NCBI RefSeq assembly: GCF_003957745.1
Contig: NZ_CP020373.1
Location: forward strand, 3,519,501-3,583,500
Length of the DNA stretch: 64,000 nt
Origin: Shewanella khirikhana
GTDB lineage: Bacteria > Pseudomonadota > Gammaproteobacteria > Enterobacterales > Shewanellaceae
Reading direction: 5' to 3'
Shown here in pieces: positions 45,404-52,721 of the stretch; position 1 is the stretch's first letter; every line of letters begins with the position of its first letter. Under the pieces are notes generated by a model. It was not told where the DNA came from, did no database searches, and saw only the letters and a program-made list of their open reading frames with translations. The translations under genes were made by a program, and so were the position numbers.

Positions 45404-46291
45404 ATGCCCTGGATCCAATTGCGTCTGCACACCAGCAGCGAACACGCCGAAGCCCTAAGCGAACTGTTAATGGACGAAGGTTCCGTTTCCATCACCTTTG
45501 AAGATGGTCAGGACCAGCCCATTTTTGAACCCAAGCTCGGCGAAACCCCACTGTGGAACGACACCGTTGTCGTGGCCCTGTTCGATGCCGCATTCGATTT
45601 GGCCCCGGTGGTTGAACTGCTCAAAGGCCTGCCGTATCTGGGCGCCGACTTCCATCACAAGATTGAGCAAATCGAAGACAAAGACTGGGTTCGCGAGTGG
45701 ATGGACAGCTTCCACCCCATCCAGTTTGGTAAGCGGCTGTGGGTGTGCCCAAGCTGGCGCGATATTCCCGACCCGGATGCGGTTAACGTGATTTTGGATC
45801 CGGGTTTGGCCTTCGGTACCGGCACTCACCCCACCACGGCCCTGTGCCTGGAGTGGCTCGACAGCCTGGATCTGGCCGGTAAAGAAGTCATCGACTTTGG
45901 CTGTGGCTCAGGCATCCTCGCCGTAGCCGCCCTCAAGCTGGGCGCAGTGCGCGCCACTGGTATCGATATCGACTACCAGGCCATAGACGCATCCAAGGCC
46001 AATGCCGAGCGCAATGAAGTGAGCGATCGCCTCGCCCTCTACCTGCCCGAAGCGCAGCCCGAAGGCCTCAAGGCCGAGGTACTGGTTGCCAATATCCTCG
46101 CCGGTCCACTGCGCGAATTGGCGCCGCTTATTCAGGCACTGGTTCAGCCCGGTGGCAAACTGGCATTGTCCGGTTTGCTCAAGGAGCAGGCCGAAGAAAT
46201 CCGCGCCTGTTATGCCCAATGGTTTGACATGGACGAGCCTGTCCACAAAGACGACTGGAGTCGCTTGACAGGGGTACGCAAATCGCTGTAA
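45404..46291 (+). CDS. prmA: Ribosomal protein L11 methyltransferase
   Basis: SAM-dependent trimethylation of lysines and the N-terminus of L11, 295 residues. The N-terminal substrate-recognition domain begins PWIQLRLHTSSEHAE. The catalytic domain has DPGLAFGTGTHPTTALCLEWL, motif I DFGCGSGILAVAALKLGA and the NILAGPLRELAP segment. The ATG at 45404 follows AGGATGA. The prmA-dusB-fis order is conserved in gammaproteobacteria, but a promoter-like region between prmA and dusB suggests a separate dusB-fis unit. Confidence 0.97.
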   Translation: MPWIQLRLHTSSEHAEALSELLMDEGSVSITFEDGQDQPIFEPKLGETPLWNDTVVVALFDAAFDLAPVVELLKGLPYLGADFHHKIEQIEDKDWVREWMDSFHPIQFGKRLWVCPSWRDIPDPDAVNVILDPGLAFGTGTHPTTALCLEWLDSLDLAGKEVIDFGCGSGILAVAALKLGAVRATGIDIDYQAIDASKANAERNEVSDRLALYLPEAQPEGLKAEVLVANILAGPLRELAPLIQALVQPGGKLALSGLLKEQAEEIRACYAQWFDMDEPVHKDDWSRLTGVRKSL

Positions 46292-46311
46292 AAGGCGCGC
46301 CAACCCGCATT

Positions 46312-46331
46312 GGGGCGGGAAACCCCGCCCC
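46312..46331 (+). terminator. GC-rich hairpin after prmA
   Basis: GGGGCGGG and CCCGCCCC pair around a four-base loop, 20 bases past the prmA stop. It lacks a T-run, so it may only attenuate. Confidence 0.45.
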
Positions 46332-46398
46332 GTAAAAGTCAAGCAAAAAAGTTGCGCCCAGGTCATTTATTGACCTTTTTTTCCCTCGCAAAAAGGCG

Positions 46399-46412
46399 TA
46401 CTATAGCGCCCC
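46399..46412 (+). promoter_or_regulatory. Probable -10 element of the dusB-fis promoter
   Basis: TACTAT (46399-46404) is followed by the GC-rich AGCGCCCC, 35 bases before the dusB ATG. A GC-rich discriminator next to -10 is typical of growth-rate and stringently controlled promoters, as at E. coli fis. The -35 element is not clear; a T-run precedes at the expected distance. Confidence 0.4.
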
Positions 46413-46438
46413 TTTGACGCACAAGGTGAAACGCAAAA

Positions 46439-47410
46439 ATGCAGATTGGACCCTATCAACTGACGAATCAGCTGATCGTGGCACCAATGGCAGGTGTCAC
46501 CGATCAAGCGTTCAGAAATCTCTGTCTTCGTTATGGTGCTGCCATGGCCGTGTCAGAGATGTTGTCTGCCAATCCCGAACTCTGGGACACAGACAAAAGC
46601 CGACAGCGCATGGCGCATTCGGGAGAGGAAGGCATCCGCTCTGTGCAGATTGCCGGTGCCGATCCCGAACAGATGGCCTGGGCCGCCCGCTTCAACGTGG
46701 AGCAAGGCGCGCAGATCATCGACATCAACATGGGCTGTCCGGCAAAAAAAGTGAATAAAAAGCAGGCAGGTTCTTCACTGATGCAATACCCCGAACTGGT
46801 GGAGCAAATCCTCAGGGCTGTGGTAGGCGCAGTCGAAGTTCCTGTCACGCTGAAGATTCGCACAGGGTGGGAGCCCGAACACAGGAATGGTGTTCAAATC
46901 GCCCGGATAGCAGAGGATTGTGGCATCGCTTCGCTGGCCGTTCACGGTCGCACCAGGCAGTGCATGTACAAAGGCAACGCCGAGTACGACACCATCCGAG
47001 CCATCAAACAGAGCGTCTCGATTCCTGTTGTCGCCAACGGGGACATCGTCAGTCCGGAGAAAGCGCGTTTCGTGCTTGATTACACCGGTGCCGATGCCTT
47101 GATGATAGGACGGGGAGCCCAGGGACGGCCTTGGATTTTCAGAGAGATCCAGCATTTTCTTGATACCGGGGAGCAACTGGCACCGGTGGGAGATGAAGAA
47201 AAGCGTCGCGTGATGCTCGAACATCTCTCCAAACTGTATGACTTGTATGGCGAATTCAAGGGGATCCGTTTCGCCAGAAAACATATGGGCTGGTACCTGG
47301 ATCAGGAGGAGCAGCGTGATTTCCGTTCCCAGTTTAATGCGCTGGAAACCGCTGCCGAGCAACGTTCCGCCGTGGAACGTTATTTCGACGAATTAGTACA
47401 GTATCAATAA
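46439..47410 (+). CDS. dusB: tRNA-dihydrouridine synthase B
   Basis: FMN-dependent enzyme that reduces uridine to dihydrouridine in the D-loop of tRNA, 323 residues. Typical blocks: APMAGVTDQAFRNLC, DINMGCPAKKVNKKQAGS with the catalytic cysteine, VTLKIRTGW, LAVHGRTRQCMYKGNA, and DALMIGRGAQGRPWIF. First gene of the dusB-fis operon, 14 bases before fis. Confidence 0.97.
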   Translation: MQIGPYQLTNQLIVAPMAGVTDQAFRNLCLRYGAAMAVSEMLSANPELWDTDKSRQRMAHSGEEGIRSVQIAGADPEQMAWAARFNVEQGAQIIDINMGCPAKKVNKKQAGSSLMQYPELVEQILRAVVGAVEVPVTLKIRTGWEPEHRNGVQIARIAEDCGIASLAVHGRTRQCMYKGNAEYDTIRAIKQSVSIPVVANGDIVSPEKARFVLDYTGADALMIGRGAQGRPWIFREIQHFLDTGEQLAPVGDEEKRRVMLEHLSKLYDLYGEFKGIRFARKHMGWYLDQEEQRDFRSQFNALETAAEQRSAVERYFDELVQYQ

Positions 47411-47424
47411 AGAGCAGAATACGA

Positions 47425-47730
47425 ATGTTTGATCAGACAACTCACACTGAAGCTCATCCGCTTACCGTAGGCAAAATCGAAACCGCAAACGGCACCATCA
47501 AGCCGCAACTGCTGCGTGATGCCGTTAAGCGCGCTGTTAGCAACTTCTTCGCCCAGCTGGATGGCCAGGAAGCCCAGGAAGTCTACGAAATGGTGCTTTG
47601 CGAAGTTGAAGCCCCTCTGCTTGATATCATCATGCAACACACCCGCGGTAACCAAACCCGCGCAGCCAACATGCTGGGTATCAACCGTGGCACCCTGCGC
47701 AAGAAGCTGAAAAAGTACGGCATGAACTAA
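47425..47730 (+). CDS. fis: DNA-binding protein Fis
   Basis: Nucleoid-associated homodimer that bends DNA and activates rRNA genes, 101 residues. The C-terminal helix-turn-helix GNQTRAANMLGINRGTLRKK differs from E. coli Fis at only a few positions, and the protein ends LKKYGMN as usual. The ATG is at 47425 after a weak AGAG ribosome binding site, and expression is probably coupled to dusB. A strong terminator follows. Confidence 0.98.
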   Translation: MFDQTTHTEAHPLTVGKIETANGTIKPQLLRDAVKRAVSNFFAQLDGQEAQEVYEMVLCEVEAPLLDIIMQHTRGNQTRAANMLGINRGTLRKKLKKYGMN

Positions 47731-47755
47731 TCCTTCGGGATTAACATACTGTTTG

Positions 47756-47788
47756 AAAAGGGCCTGGTATTCGTACCTGGCCCTTTTT
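47756..47788 (+). terminator. Terminator after fis
   Basis: AAAAGGGCC, a T bulge, GGTA, a TTCG loop, TACC, and GGCCCTTTTT. The stable UUCG tetraloop and T-run make this a strong intrinsic terminator. Confidence 0.95.
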
Positions 47789-47996
47789 CATTTCGGCATC
47801 TGCCGTCTACCCACCAGTTTATTTCCCGCTAGTTTATTCGCCTGTCAGCTTCCTACTCTCTGTTTCCAACCAAGCCACCCTATTTGCCATTTGGTATAAG
47901 TGGCTGTTTTCGCGTTTATTCTCAGTATCTCTTATTGGATTTTGTTTCTGTGGCAGCAGGCCGTTCCTTATCCTTTGTAACTATTGCTGCGGTGGA

Positions 47997-48411
47997 TTTT
48001 TTATCGTACGCTGGTGCAACTTTTGTATAAAGAATGCTTTAAAAACAATACTTAAGCTGTAGCTAAACTGGGGTTTCGCCCTTGGTTTGAAAGCTGTGGT
48101 TGCAAAGCTGTGGTTGCAAAGCTGTAGTTTCAAAGCCGTGGTAGCTATACCCAGTAGCAGGGATGATCTGGTGTTCGCCTTCCGTTCTTTTTGGATGGAT
48201 TGATGAGTGGATGCCGGTGGCAGGGAGTGCTGAACTGAGTTTCCTTTCCCCTTCCTTCAATATCTTCCCTTCCTCTGCAGGCTCAGAGGTTCTGCCTGTG
48301 TTGTTCACGGTTTCTGTGTTGTTTTGGGTTTGAATTTGGTTGGGTTGGCGCTGGGAGAGATACGCCCGAGAGTATGGGGCGGTAGCGTGGCCTAAAGCGG
48401 GTGAGCCGACC
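47997..48411 (+). repeat. Dispersed non-coding repeat, copy A
   Basis: Shares long stretches with 56605-56981 in the same orientation. It begins at TTTTATCGTACGCT and ends in the block GAGTATGGGGCGGTAGCGTGG. Shared blocks include GCAGGGATGAT, GTGTTCGCCTTCCGTTCTTT and GGGTTGGCGCTGGGAGAGAT. The copies differ in the middle, where copy A has a 14-bp tandem repeat. No protein similarity was recognised in either strand. The gap from 47789 to 47996 holds nothing recognised. Confidence 0.85.
48090..48143 (+). repeat. 14-bp tandem repeat in copy A
   Basis: Nearly four copies of AAAGCTGTGGTTGC, the last two with one to three changes. It is absent from the equivalent part of copy B, so it expanded or was lost after duplication. 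It contains no gene. Confidence 0.85.
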
Positions 48412-48470
48412 TGCATGCGGCTGTGGTGGGGTGTTGGGTGTAGGTGTGCCAAACTGCGCTTGGCGAACCC

Positions 48471-48668
48471 TGCGGGTTTATCGCTTTGCAAGCGAGGTAA
48501 GTCGTGGGTCTCCGACCCACACCCGACCAAGAGGGGATCTACAGCGATCCCCTCTTGGAACTCCCCCGCCGCCCCTGACGGTGCCGAAAGCCCTTCGGGT
48601 TTATGTGATTGGTCTTGCTACTGGTTCGGACTCACATCCCTGTTCGACCGAACCAGCCTCGACATCCC
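48471..48668. repeat. Cluster of short perfect hairpins
   Basis: Several small inverted repeats follow each other closely: CGCTT-AAGCG (48482), GTGGGTC-TCC-GACCCAC (48504-48520), CCAAGAGGGGATC-N6-GATCCCCTCTTGG (48527-48558), CCGAA-TTCGG, and GGTTCGG-CCGAACC. There is no convincing gene. The pattern suggests a decayed palindromic repeat array rather than a structured RNA gene. Confidence 0.6.
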
Positions 48669-48720
48669 TGTCTCGGCTACGCGCCCAATCCCAACACCCT
48701 CAGCGGCACCGAAGGGGAAT

Positions 48721-48933
48721 AAGCGTGTCATCTGACAGTAAGATGAACAGTTTCATCTTACTAGCGTTTCCCGAAGGCCTCTGGCCGCCACGCGGAGAAT
48801 AAGCGTGTCATCTGACAGTAAGATGAACAGTTTCATCTTACTAGCGTTTCCCGAAGGCCTCTGGCCGCCACGCGGAGAATAAGAGTGTCGTCTGACAGTA
48901 AGATGAACAGTTTCATCTTACTAGCGTTTCCCG
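48721..48933 (+). repeat. 80-bp tandem repeat, about 2.7 copies
   Basis: Units start at 48721, 48801 and 48881; the third stops at about 48933. Each contains a hairpin of AGTAAGATGAA, a four-base loop (CAGT) and TTCATCTTACT, followed in units one and two by AAGGCCTCTGGCCGCCACGC and GGAGAATAAG. Unit three differs at a few bases, so the array is not newly made. Confidence 0.93.
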
Positions 48934-49005
48934 CACATAACTGTCAGGAACAGTTATTAACAGCGATAGCTGGCCCGAAGGGTACATTGCAGGACGCAAG
49001 GCATA

Positions 49006-49030
49006 AGGCCTCTGGCCGCCACATGGCGGA
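49006..49030 (+). repeat. Single copy of the GGCCTCTGGCC element
   Basis: AAGGCCTCTGGCCGCCAC recurs here, followed by ATGGCGGA instead of GCGGAG. It is preceded by another hairpin (AACTG-CAGTT at about 48940). The element therefore exists outside the tandem array. Confidence 0.7.
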
Positions 49031-49161
49031 ACATTTGCAATGACCAAACGAGTGTTTTGGGTCTCCTAACTCTTACGCTTGCGGAAACTATGCTAAGGGC
49101 TAAAAAAGTAAGACAACGAACAAGCAGCTGAATGCTGCGTTACATCGCTTAGGAGGTTACG

Positions 49162-49386
49162 GTGAAATCTGAAGAATTAGCGAAGATACTCAAGGAAATG
49201 TACTTTACCTCAGGTGACGGCGAAACAGCTGTTTCAATTCATTTGTTTGGCATCAAGTATGCCGAACAAATAAAAGAATGCGGTGTTTCTCCAAAACAAA
49301 TTGCCAAGCTGGCTGGCATACCGGAAACATATGGTACGGAAATCAATAAAGGTCGAAACCTTGCGAAATATGTTGCAATAAAATGA
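49162..49386 (+). CDS. Small HTH-like domain protein
   Basis: Predicted 74-residue protein with a GTG start at 49162 and AGGAGG five bases upstream, a strong ribosome binding site. The product (KSEELAKILKEMY at the N-terminus, IHLFGIKYAEQI, SPKQIAKLAGI, INKGRNLAKYV) looks like a helical DNA-binding HTH-like protein of a family seen often on mobile elements. The sequence is AT-rich compared with the flanks. The function is unknown. A possible degenerate attC (GCAGC-GCTGC with CGTTACAT, about 49116-49144) precedes it, so it may belong to the cassette array. Confidence 0.72.
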   Translation: MKSEELAKILKEMYFTSGDGETAVSIHLFGIKYAEQIKECGVSPKQIAKLAGIPETYGTEINKGRNLAKYVAIK

Positions 49387-49734
49387 AATTAGCCTGATAA
49401 GGCTTGGGCGAATAACCCATAGCAAGCAACAGTGGTAGCAATCAAAAACTGCGACATGTAGTGCATAACTGCAGTGTTATTGATATTGGAAAAAAACCAA
49501 GCACGGTTTACTCCATTGCATGGCACGACTTGCTCCGCCAAAAAATAGAAAAGTATATTTATATCAGTGCATTAATTTAGTACAGACTTTAGATAACAGG
49601 CCGTGAAAAAGTGCAAAGCGTGCCAGCACACTTTGCTTGTAAATTGATATGGACAAAATCGGCTAACCCAAAGAATAATAAACAAATTCCCCGGCACATT
49701 TTTCACTGGTCTGAGGGCGAAAACGTACCTGTAA

Positions 49735-49803
49735 GGTAACGGAATGAACTGCTTCATTCCGTTAGTTGAAGCCGAAAGGCCTCCGGCCTGCCACGCGGAG
49801 ATA
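49735..49803 (+). repeat. Hairpin plus GGCCTCCGGCC repeat element
   Basis: TAACGGAATGAA, a CTGC loop and TTCATTCCGTTA form a perfect hairpin. It is followed by AAGGCCTCCGGCCTGCCACGC and GGAGATAAAT. It has the same architecture as the 80-bp array, with the outer stem bases changed on both sides. The rest of the gap from 49387 to 49734 is AT-rich with one more inverted repeat at 49612-49635 (GCAAAGCGTGC-GCACACTTTGC) and no gene. Confidence 0.8.
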
Positions 49804-49833
49804 AATGAGCCAGCACACTATACAAATGTTATG

Positions 49834-49860
49834 TTGAAAATGATAGCTTGTCATTATCAT
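49834..49860 (+). promoter_or_regulatory. Possible promoter inside cassette 1
   Basis: TTGAAA and TATCAT each match consensus in five of six positions, with a 15-base spacer, which is short. The pair starts five bases inside the cassette. An imperfect palindrome AATGATA-TATCATT overlaps it. A transcript would begin close to the ribosome binding site TGAGGA (49867). Confidence 0.4.
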
Positions 49861-49876
49861 TAAAAATGAGGATTAC

Positions 49877-51298
49877 GTGAAAATACTTTCCGTCGAACTA
49901 AATGAGGTCGAGCATAAGCTTTCAAGTGCAACTCCCTCTATTGATGACACTTCTAATGTTTTTACTGTCATTATCGGTAATAACGGCACTGGAAAAAGCC
50001 GTCTTTTAAACAATCTTACGTTATCTTTTCAGTCTGCGTGTGGAAATAAATTCCAACCCAATAATGTTCCTAGACGGTACTCTAAGGTTGTTACATTAAC
50101 CGATAGAAAAAAAATTTATAGTTTATACACTAATAAGAAGTCTAAAAGCAAGATTACTTGCCTGGGAGATGTAAGAAGGAAAAGAGCTTCAATTAAAAGA
50201 CTTGGAGGTGGTTTAATTGCAGCTGCCACTAGCCCCTTTGATAAATATCCATTAGAAAGCAACCAGCATAAAGGCAACCTAAAAACGCGATATCATTATA
50301 TTGGTTTGAAAGAGAGCTCTGAATCTTACTCTACAGATAACCAGTTAAAACTTTTTGCTCGTGCTGTTATTGAAAGTGGTGAAGACTCTCGATTTAGTGA
50401 GCTTTTTCGCTTGCTTGGTTATAGTGAAACTATTGAAATTGAGTTTGAGGAACAGTTCAGTCGACTTCTTAGTTATGAAGATGCAACTTTAGCCAAAATG
50501 ATATCAAATGATGAAAGGATGTTTTTTGAAATGGCTAGGGCAAACAATGCTTACTTTAATCAAATGATTCGAACCTCTATAATCAAAGGTGAGCATATTA
50601 AAGCAAAGTCTTTATTTCAAAAGAACAATTTAAACGTATTTAAAAAGATATATAATTCTGATAAAAATTCAGATGAAAGACAAGAATACATAAAAGCACT
50701 TGATACTGGTTTTTCGAAAGTTAAGAAGGTGACACTTCAACGTATAAATGGTTCTGGATATGTCGATTTTTCAGACGCTAGCTCTGGTGAAAGATGCATG
50801 TTACTTATGATTTTATCAATAGCATCTGTTATATCTGATGATAGTGTTATTTGTATAGATGAGCCAGAAATTAGCTTACATCCTGAATGGCAGATTGGTT
50901 TTATACCGCTGCTTAAAAGTTCATTTTCAAAATATAAAAACTGTCACTTTATAATCGCAACACATAGCCCTCATATTGTTTCACAAGTCGAAGATGATGA
51001 TTCTTATATATTAAGAATGGATGATAACCAACTGTTTCAAGCTAAAGAATATCACCAAAAATCTGCGGATTTTCAACTAGCAATGCTATTTCGCACTCCA
51101 GGTTTCAAAAATGAGTATCTAATTAGTGAGTGTTTGGATGTTTTATCAAGATTGTCTTCGCTTGATGAAGAAGATGATGATTTGAAATCTAGGATGACTG
51201 CTCTTGTTTCATTAAAATCAAAGTTAGACAAGAATGACCCTGTGTTCTCTCTGATTAGCACCGTAGAAAAAGCGAGGACAGCTATTTATAATGATTGA
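49877..51298 (+). CDS. AAA-family ATPase, probable Septu PtuA
   Basis: RecF/OLD-like AAA ATPase of 473 residues. Walker A GNNGTGKSRLL (about 35), ABC-like signature SSGERCMLL (about 307), Walker B VICIDEPEISLHPEWQ (about 331) and the switch segment ATHSPHIV (about 364). The region between about 110 and 290 is a helical insert without recognised motifs. Directly followed by an HNH nuclease gene that overlaps by eight bases, which is the arrangement of the Septu anti-phage system (PtuA-PtuB). Retron Ec78-type systems also use this pair, but no reverse transcriptase is present. GTG start at 49877 with TGAGGA upstream. AT-rich codon use indicates transfer. Confidence 0.78.
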   Translation: MKILSVELNEVEHKLSSATPSIDDTSNVFTVIIGNNGTGKSRLLNNLTLSFQSACGNKFQPNNVPRRYSKVVTLTDRKKIYSLYTNKKSKSKITCLGDVRRKRASIKRLGGGLIAAATSPFDKYPLESNQHKGNLKTRYHYIGLKESSESYSTDNQLKLFARAVIESGEDSRFSELFRLLGYSETIEIEFEEQFSRLLSYEDATLAKMISNDERMFFEMARANNAYFNQMIRTSIIKGEHIKAKSLFQKNNLNVFKKIYNSDKNSDERQEYIKALDTGFSKVKKVTLQRINGSGYVDFSDASSGERCMLLMILSIASVISDDSVICIDEPEISLHPEWQIGFIPLLKSSFSKYKNCHFIIATHSPHIVSQVEDDDSYILRMDDNQLFQAKEYHQKSADFQLAMLFRTPGFKNEYLISECLDVLSRLSSLDEEDDDLKSRMTALVSLKSKLDKNDPVFSLISTVEKARTAIYND

Positions 51299-51911
51299 AT
51301 ATGCACCTCATGAAAAAGAAACAATTGCGAATTTGATGTCTTCAGATGCCTTCTGCAATAAAAGCTGGGGAGAAGATGCTCTAATAGAAATTAGGAAAAG
51401 GATAAAAGATTACTATAAGGAAAAGCAAGATTTTACATGCCCTTACTGTAAATCTCACCTACCAATTAAGCATGGAATGGCGTGGGATATTGAGCATATT
51501 ATACCCTTAGAATCAAACCCTCAGTTTATGTTTGAACCTTTAAATCTTTGTGTAGCTTGTAAGGACTGCAATTTATATAAGAGTAACAAGCCCGTTCTGA
51601 ACTCAAATAGATCTACCTTTCCTGATAGCAGTAAAAACTATAAGATCGTGCATCCACACTTTGATGATTATGAGTCACATATCTTTATTATCGTTGCTGG
51701 CGAGCTGTATAAGCCTATTACTGAGAAAGGAATGTATACGATAGAAACTTGTAAACTATATAGATTTTTCCATAAAGTTGATCGTTCAATACCTAATGAC
51801 CCAATTCAAGACCTTGCAAAAGCAATACTTACAACTGAAGGATTTGCAAGAAAATCACTAGAAGATATGATTGTCGAACAAATTAAGCAGGCTCGACAAA
51901 CAACAACATAA
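51291..51911 (+). CDS. HNH endonuclease, probable Septu PtuB
   Basis: A 206-residue HNH-family nuclease. Zinc-binding CPYC and CVACKDC pairs flank the catalytic DIEHIIPLESN segment, and NLCVACKDCNLYKSNK completes the HNH fold (about 43-103). The C-terminal half has no recognised domain. The ATG at 51291 overlaps the ATPase stop, so the two proteins are probably made together. In Septu, PtuA and PtuB form a complex that degrades nucleic acid on infection. The stop codon TAA lies inside the R'' box of the attC site, as in compact cassettes. Confidence 0.78.
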   Translation: MIEYAPHEKETIANLMSSDAFCNKSWGEDALIEIRKRIKDYYKEKQDFTCPYCKSHLPIKHGMAWDIEHIIPLESNPQFMFEPLNLCVACKDCNLYKSNKPVLNSNRSTFPDSSKNYKIVHPHFDDYESHIFIIVAGELYKPITEKGMYTIETCKLYRFFHKVDRSIPNDPIQDLAKAILTTEGFARKSLEDMIVEQIKQARQTTT

Positions 51912-51957
51912 CAAGGCGCAGCAACATGACCTCCGGCAGTTGTGCGCGGCGTTAGGT
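51906..51957 (+). mobile_element. attC recombination site between cassettes 1 and 2
   Basis: R'' ACATAAC (51906-51912) and R' GTTAGGT (51951-51957). The stem L'' GCGCAGCAAC (51916-51925) pairs with L' GTTGTGCGC (51939-51947), leaving one unpaired G (51921). This is the extrahelical base that attC sites use to mark the bottom strand. The unpaired central spacer and loop (ATGACCTCCGGCA) are short. All key parts of an attC are present. Confidence 0.88.
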
Positions 51958-52447
51958 GTTTAATCTAGTAATGGAGACTATTATGGAAAATAATGAGGTT
52001 CTTAGTCAGCATGATAAGCTTAAATTCTATCAAGCTGAAGTAACACAAGAATCAAACTTTTATTGGATGCGATTTACTGCATTTTCCGCAATGAATGCAG
52101 GGTTAATGTCTATAAGTAGTACAGATGTCAAAATTGGTTATTTTGGTTTGGTTTTATCACTTATTTGGCTAGTTATTACGATATCTTCTATTGCTTATCA
52201 GAAACGCTATCATGAGAATTATCACAAAACTCTCAACTACTTCAAGCTAGAAAATAATCATGGAAAAAGAAAAGTTATACTTTTCTTAAAAAGTCCCAGT
52301 TTTTGGGGAATGTTGGCTATTTTTGCTCTTATTATTTATTGGTTTTTATTTGTTCGGCAACATTTGCATAATTTGTTATGAAGTGTGTAAGCACCTAACA
52401 AGTGACTGTGGAGCAGCAAAAAACAGGACAGCCACCACTTTATGGAG
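51952..52447 (+). mobile_element. Integron gene cassette 2
   Basis: 5' edge TTAGGTG (from the R' of the upstream attC, GTTAGGTG at 51951-51958) is the reverse complement of CACCTAAC at 52392-52399, the R'' side of the next site. The cassette is 496 bases long and carries one gene for a small membrane protein. Confidence 0.78.
51983..52381 (+). CDS. Small membrane protein of cassette 2
   Basis: Unrecognised 132-residue protein with about three transmembrane helices (FTAFSAMNAGLMSIS, IGYFGLVLSLIWLVITISSI, and FWGMLAIFALIIYWFLFV), a charged middle part (QKRYHENYHKTLNYFKLENN) and a short acidic/polar N-terminus. Similar small multi-helix proteins occur as membrane parts of defence islands, but no named family is clear. 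ATG at 51983 is chosen because GGAG is six bases upstream; in-frame starts exist at 51956 (GTG) and 51971 (ATG). AT-rich. Confidence 0.68.
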   Translation: MENNEVLSQHDKLKFYQAEVTQESNFYWMRFTAFSAMNAGLMSISSTDVKIGYFGLVLSLIWLVITISSIAYQKRYHENYHKTLNYFKLENNHGKRKVILFLKSPSFWGMLAIFALIIYWFLFVRQHLHNLL

Positions 52448-52453
52448 TTAACA
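52393..52453 (+). mobile_element. attC-like site ending cassette 2
   Basis: R'' ACCTAAC (52393-52399) and R' GTTAACA (52447-52453). The inner arms AAGTG-TGG and CCA-CACTT pair with bulges, so the stem is less perfect than in the first site. It is supported by the reciprocal match of the R'' box with the cassette 5' edge. Confidence 0.65.
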
Positions 52454-52487
52454 ACAATCAAGGCGTTTCATTGATGATAAAACAACA

Positions 52488-52721
52488 ATGAGAATACTGG
52501 TAACGGGCTCGGCGGGGCGGGTTGGACGGGCAATCTACATCAAGCTGATGCGGCCCCATAAAGTGGTGGGGCTAGATAAAACGCCCTGCTCGACCGTGGA
52601 GTTTGTTGGCGATATCCATGATTGCACCCTAAAACAAAAAGGCCGAAGCATTTGCTTCGGCCTTTTGTCATTCTTGTTCAGCGCTGCAAGCGGTACAGCG
52701 CGGCGACGTTGCGGGCGGTAA
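52488..52721 (+). pseudogene. Truncated NAD-dependent epimerase/dehydratase
   Basis: The first 46 or so codons encode the Rossmann start of an extended SDR epimerase (ILVTGSAGRVGRAIYIKL, then VVGLDKTPCST, VGDIHD), with the glycine motif GSAGRVG. After about 52620 the frame runs into the garK terminator hairpin and the reverse complement of garK, so nothing of the rest remains. It lies just downstream of the second attC site. It is a remnant and unlikely to be functional. Confidence 0.8.
52635..52667 (-). terminator. Terminator of the garK gene
   Basis: On the minus strand CAAAAGGCCGAAGCA, a short loop and TGCTTCGGCCTTTTTG, followed by TTTT. Strong 14- to 15-bp stem. It lies 11 bases past the garK stop. 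Confidence 0.92.

Larger units (their letters stand above)
49829..51951 (+). mobile_element. Integron gene cassette 1 (Septu-like pair)
   Basis: The 5' boundary GTTATGTTG (49828-49836) is the exact reverse complement of CAACATAAC at 51904-51912, the R'' side of the attC that follows the second gene. In a free cassette these halves meet to form one attC, so the match defines the cassette: 2,123 bases, from T49829 to G51951. It is AT-rich, unlike the chromosome around it. It holds two overlapping genes. Confidence 0.85.

Noticed and set aside
48063..48530. Minus-strand frame in repeat copy A, matched by one in copy B (56666-57175)
   Set aside because: About 44 residues are shared, but the flanking parts are unrelated, there is no good start, and the base changes do not favour synonymous positions. 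Kept as a non-coding repeat.
48721..48933. CRISPR array
   Set aside because: The 80-bp units are direct repeats without unique spacers, and no cas genes are present.
49116..49144. attC ahead of the small HTH-like gene
   Set aside because: GCAGC-GCTGC and CGTTACAT are suggestive, but no reciprocal box (ATGTAAC) was found downstream, so the gene is not called a cassette.
49612..49828. A third attC upstream of cassette 1
   Set aside because: The R' box at 49828 requires one, but I could not find a matching R'' box or a convincing stem; the hairpins at 49612 and 49735 have no R-box pairing.
49877..51911. Retron with PtuAB effectors
   Set aside because: No reverse transcriptase or msr-msd-like sequence is seen next to the pair.
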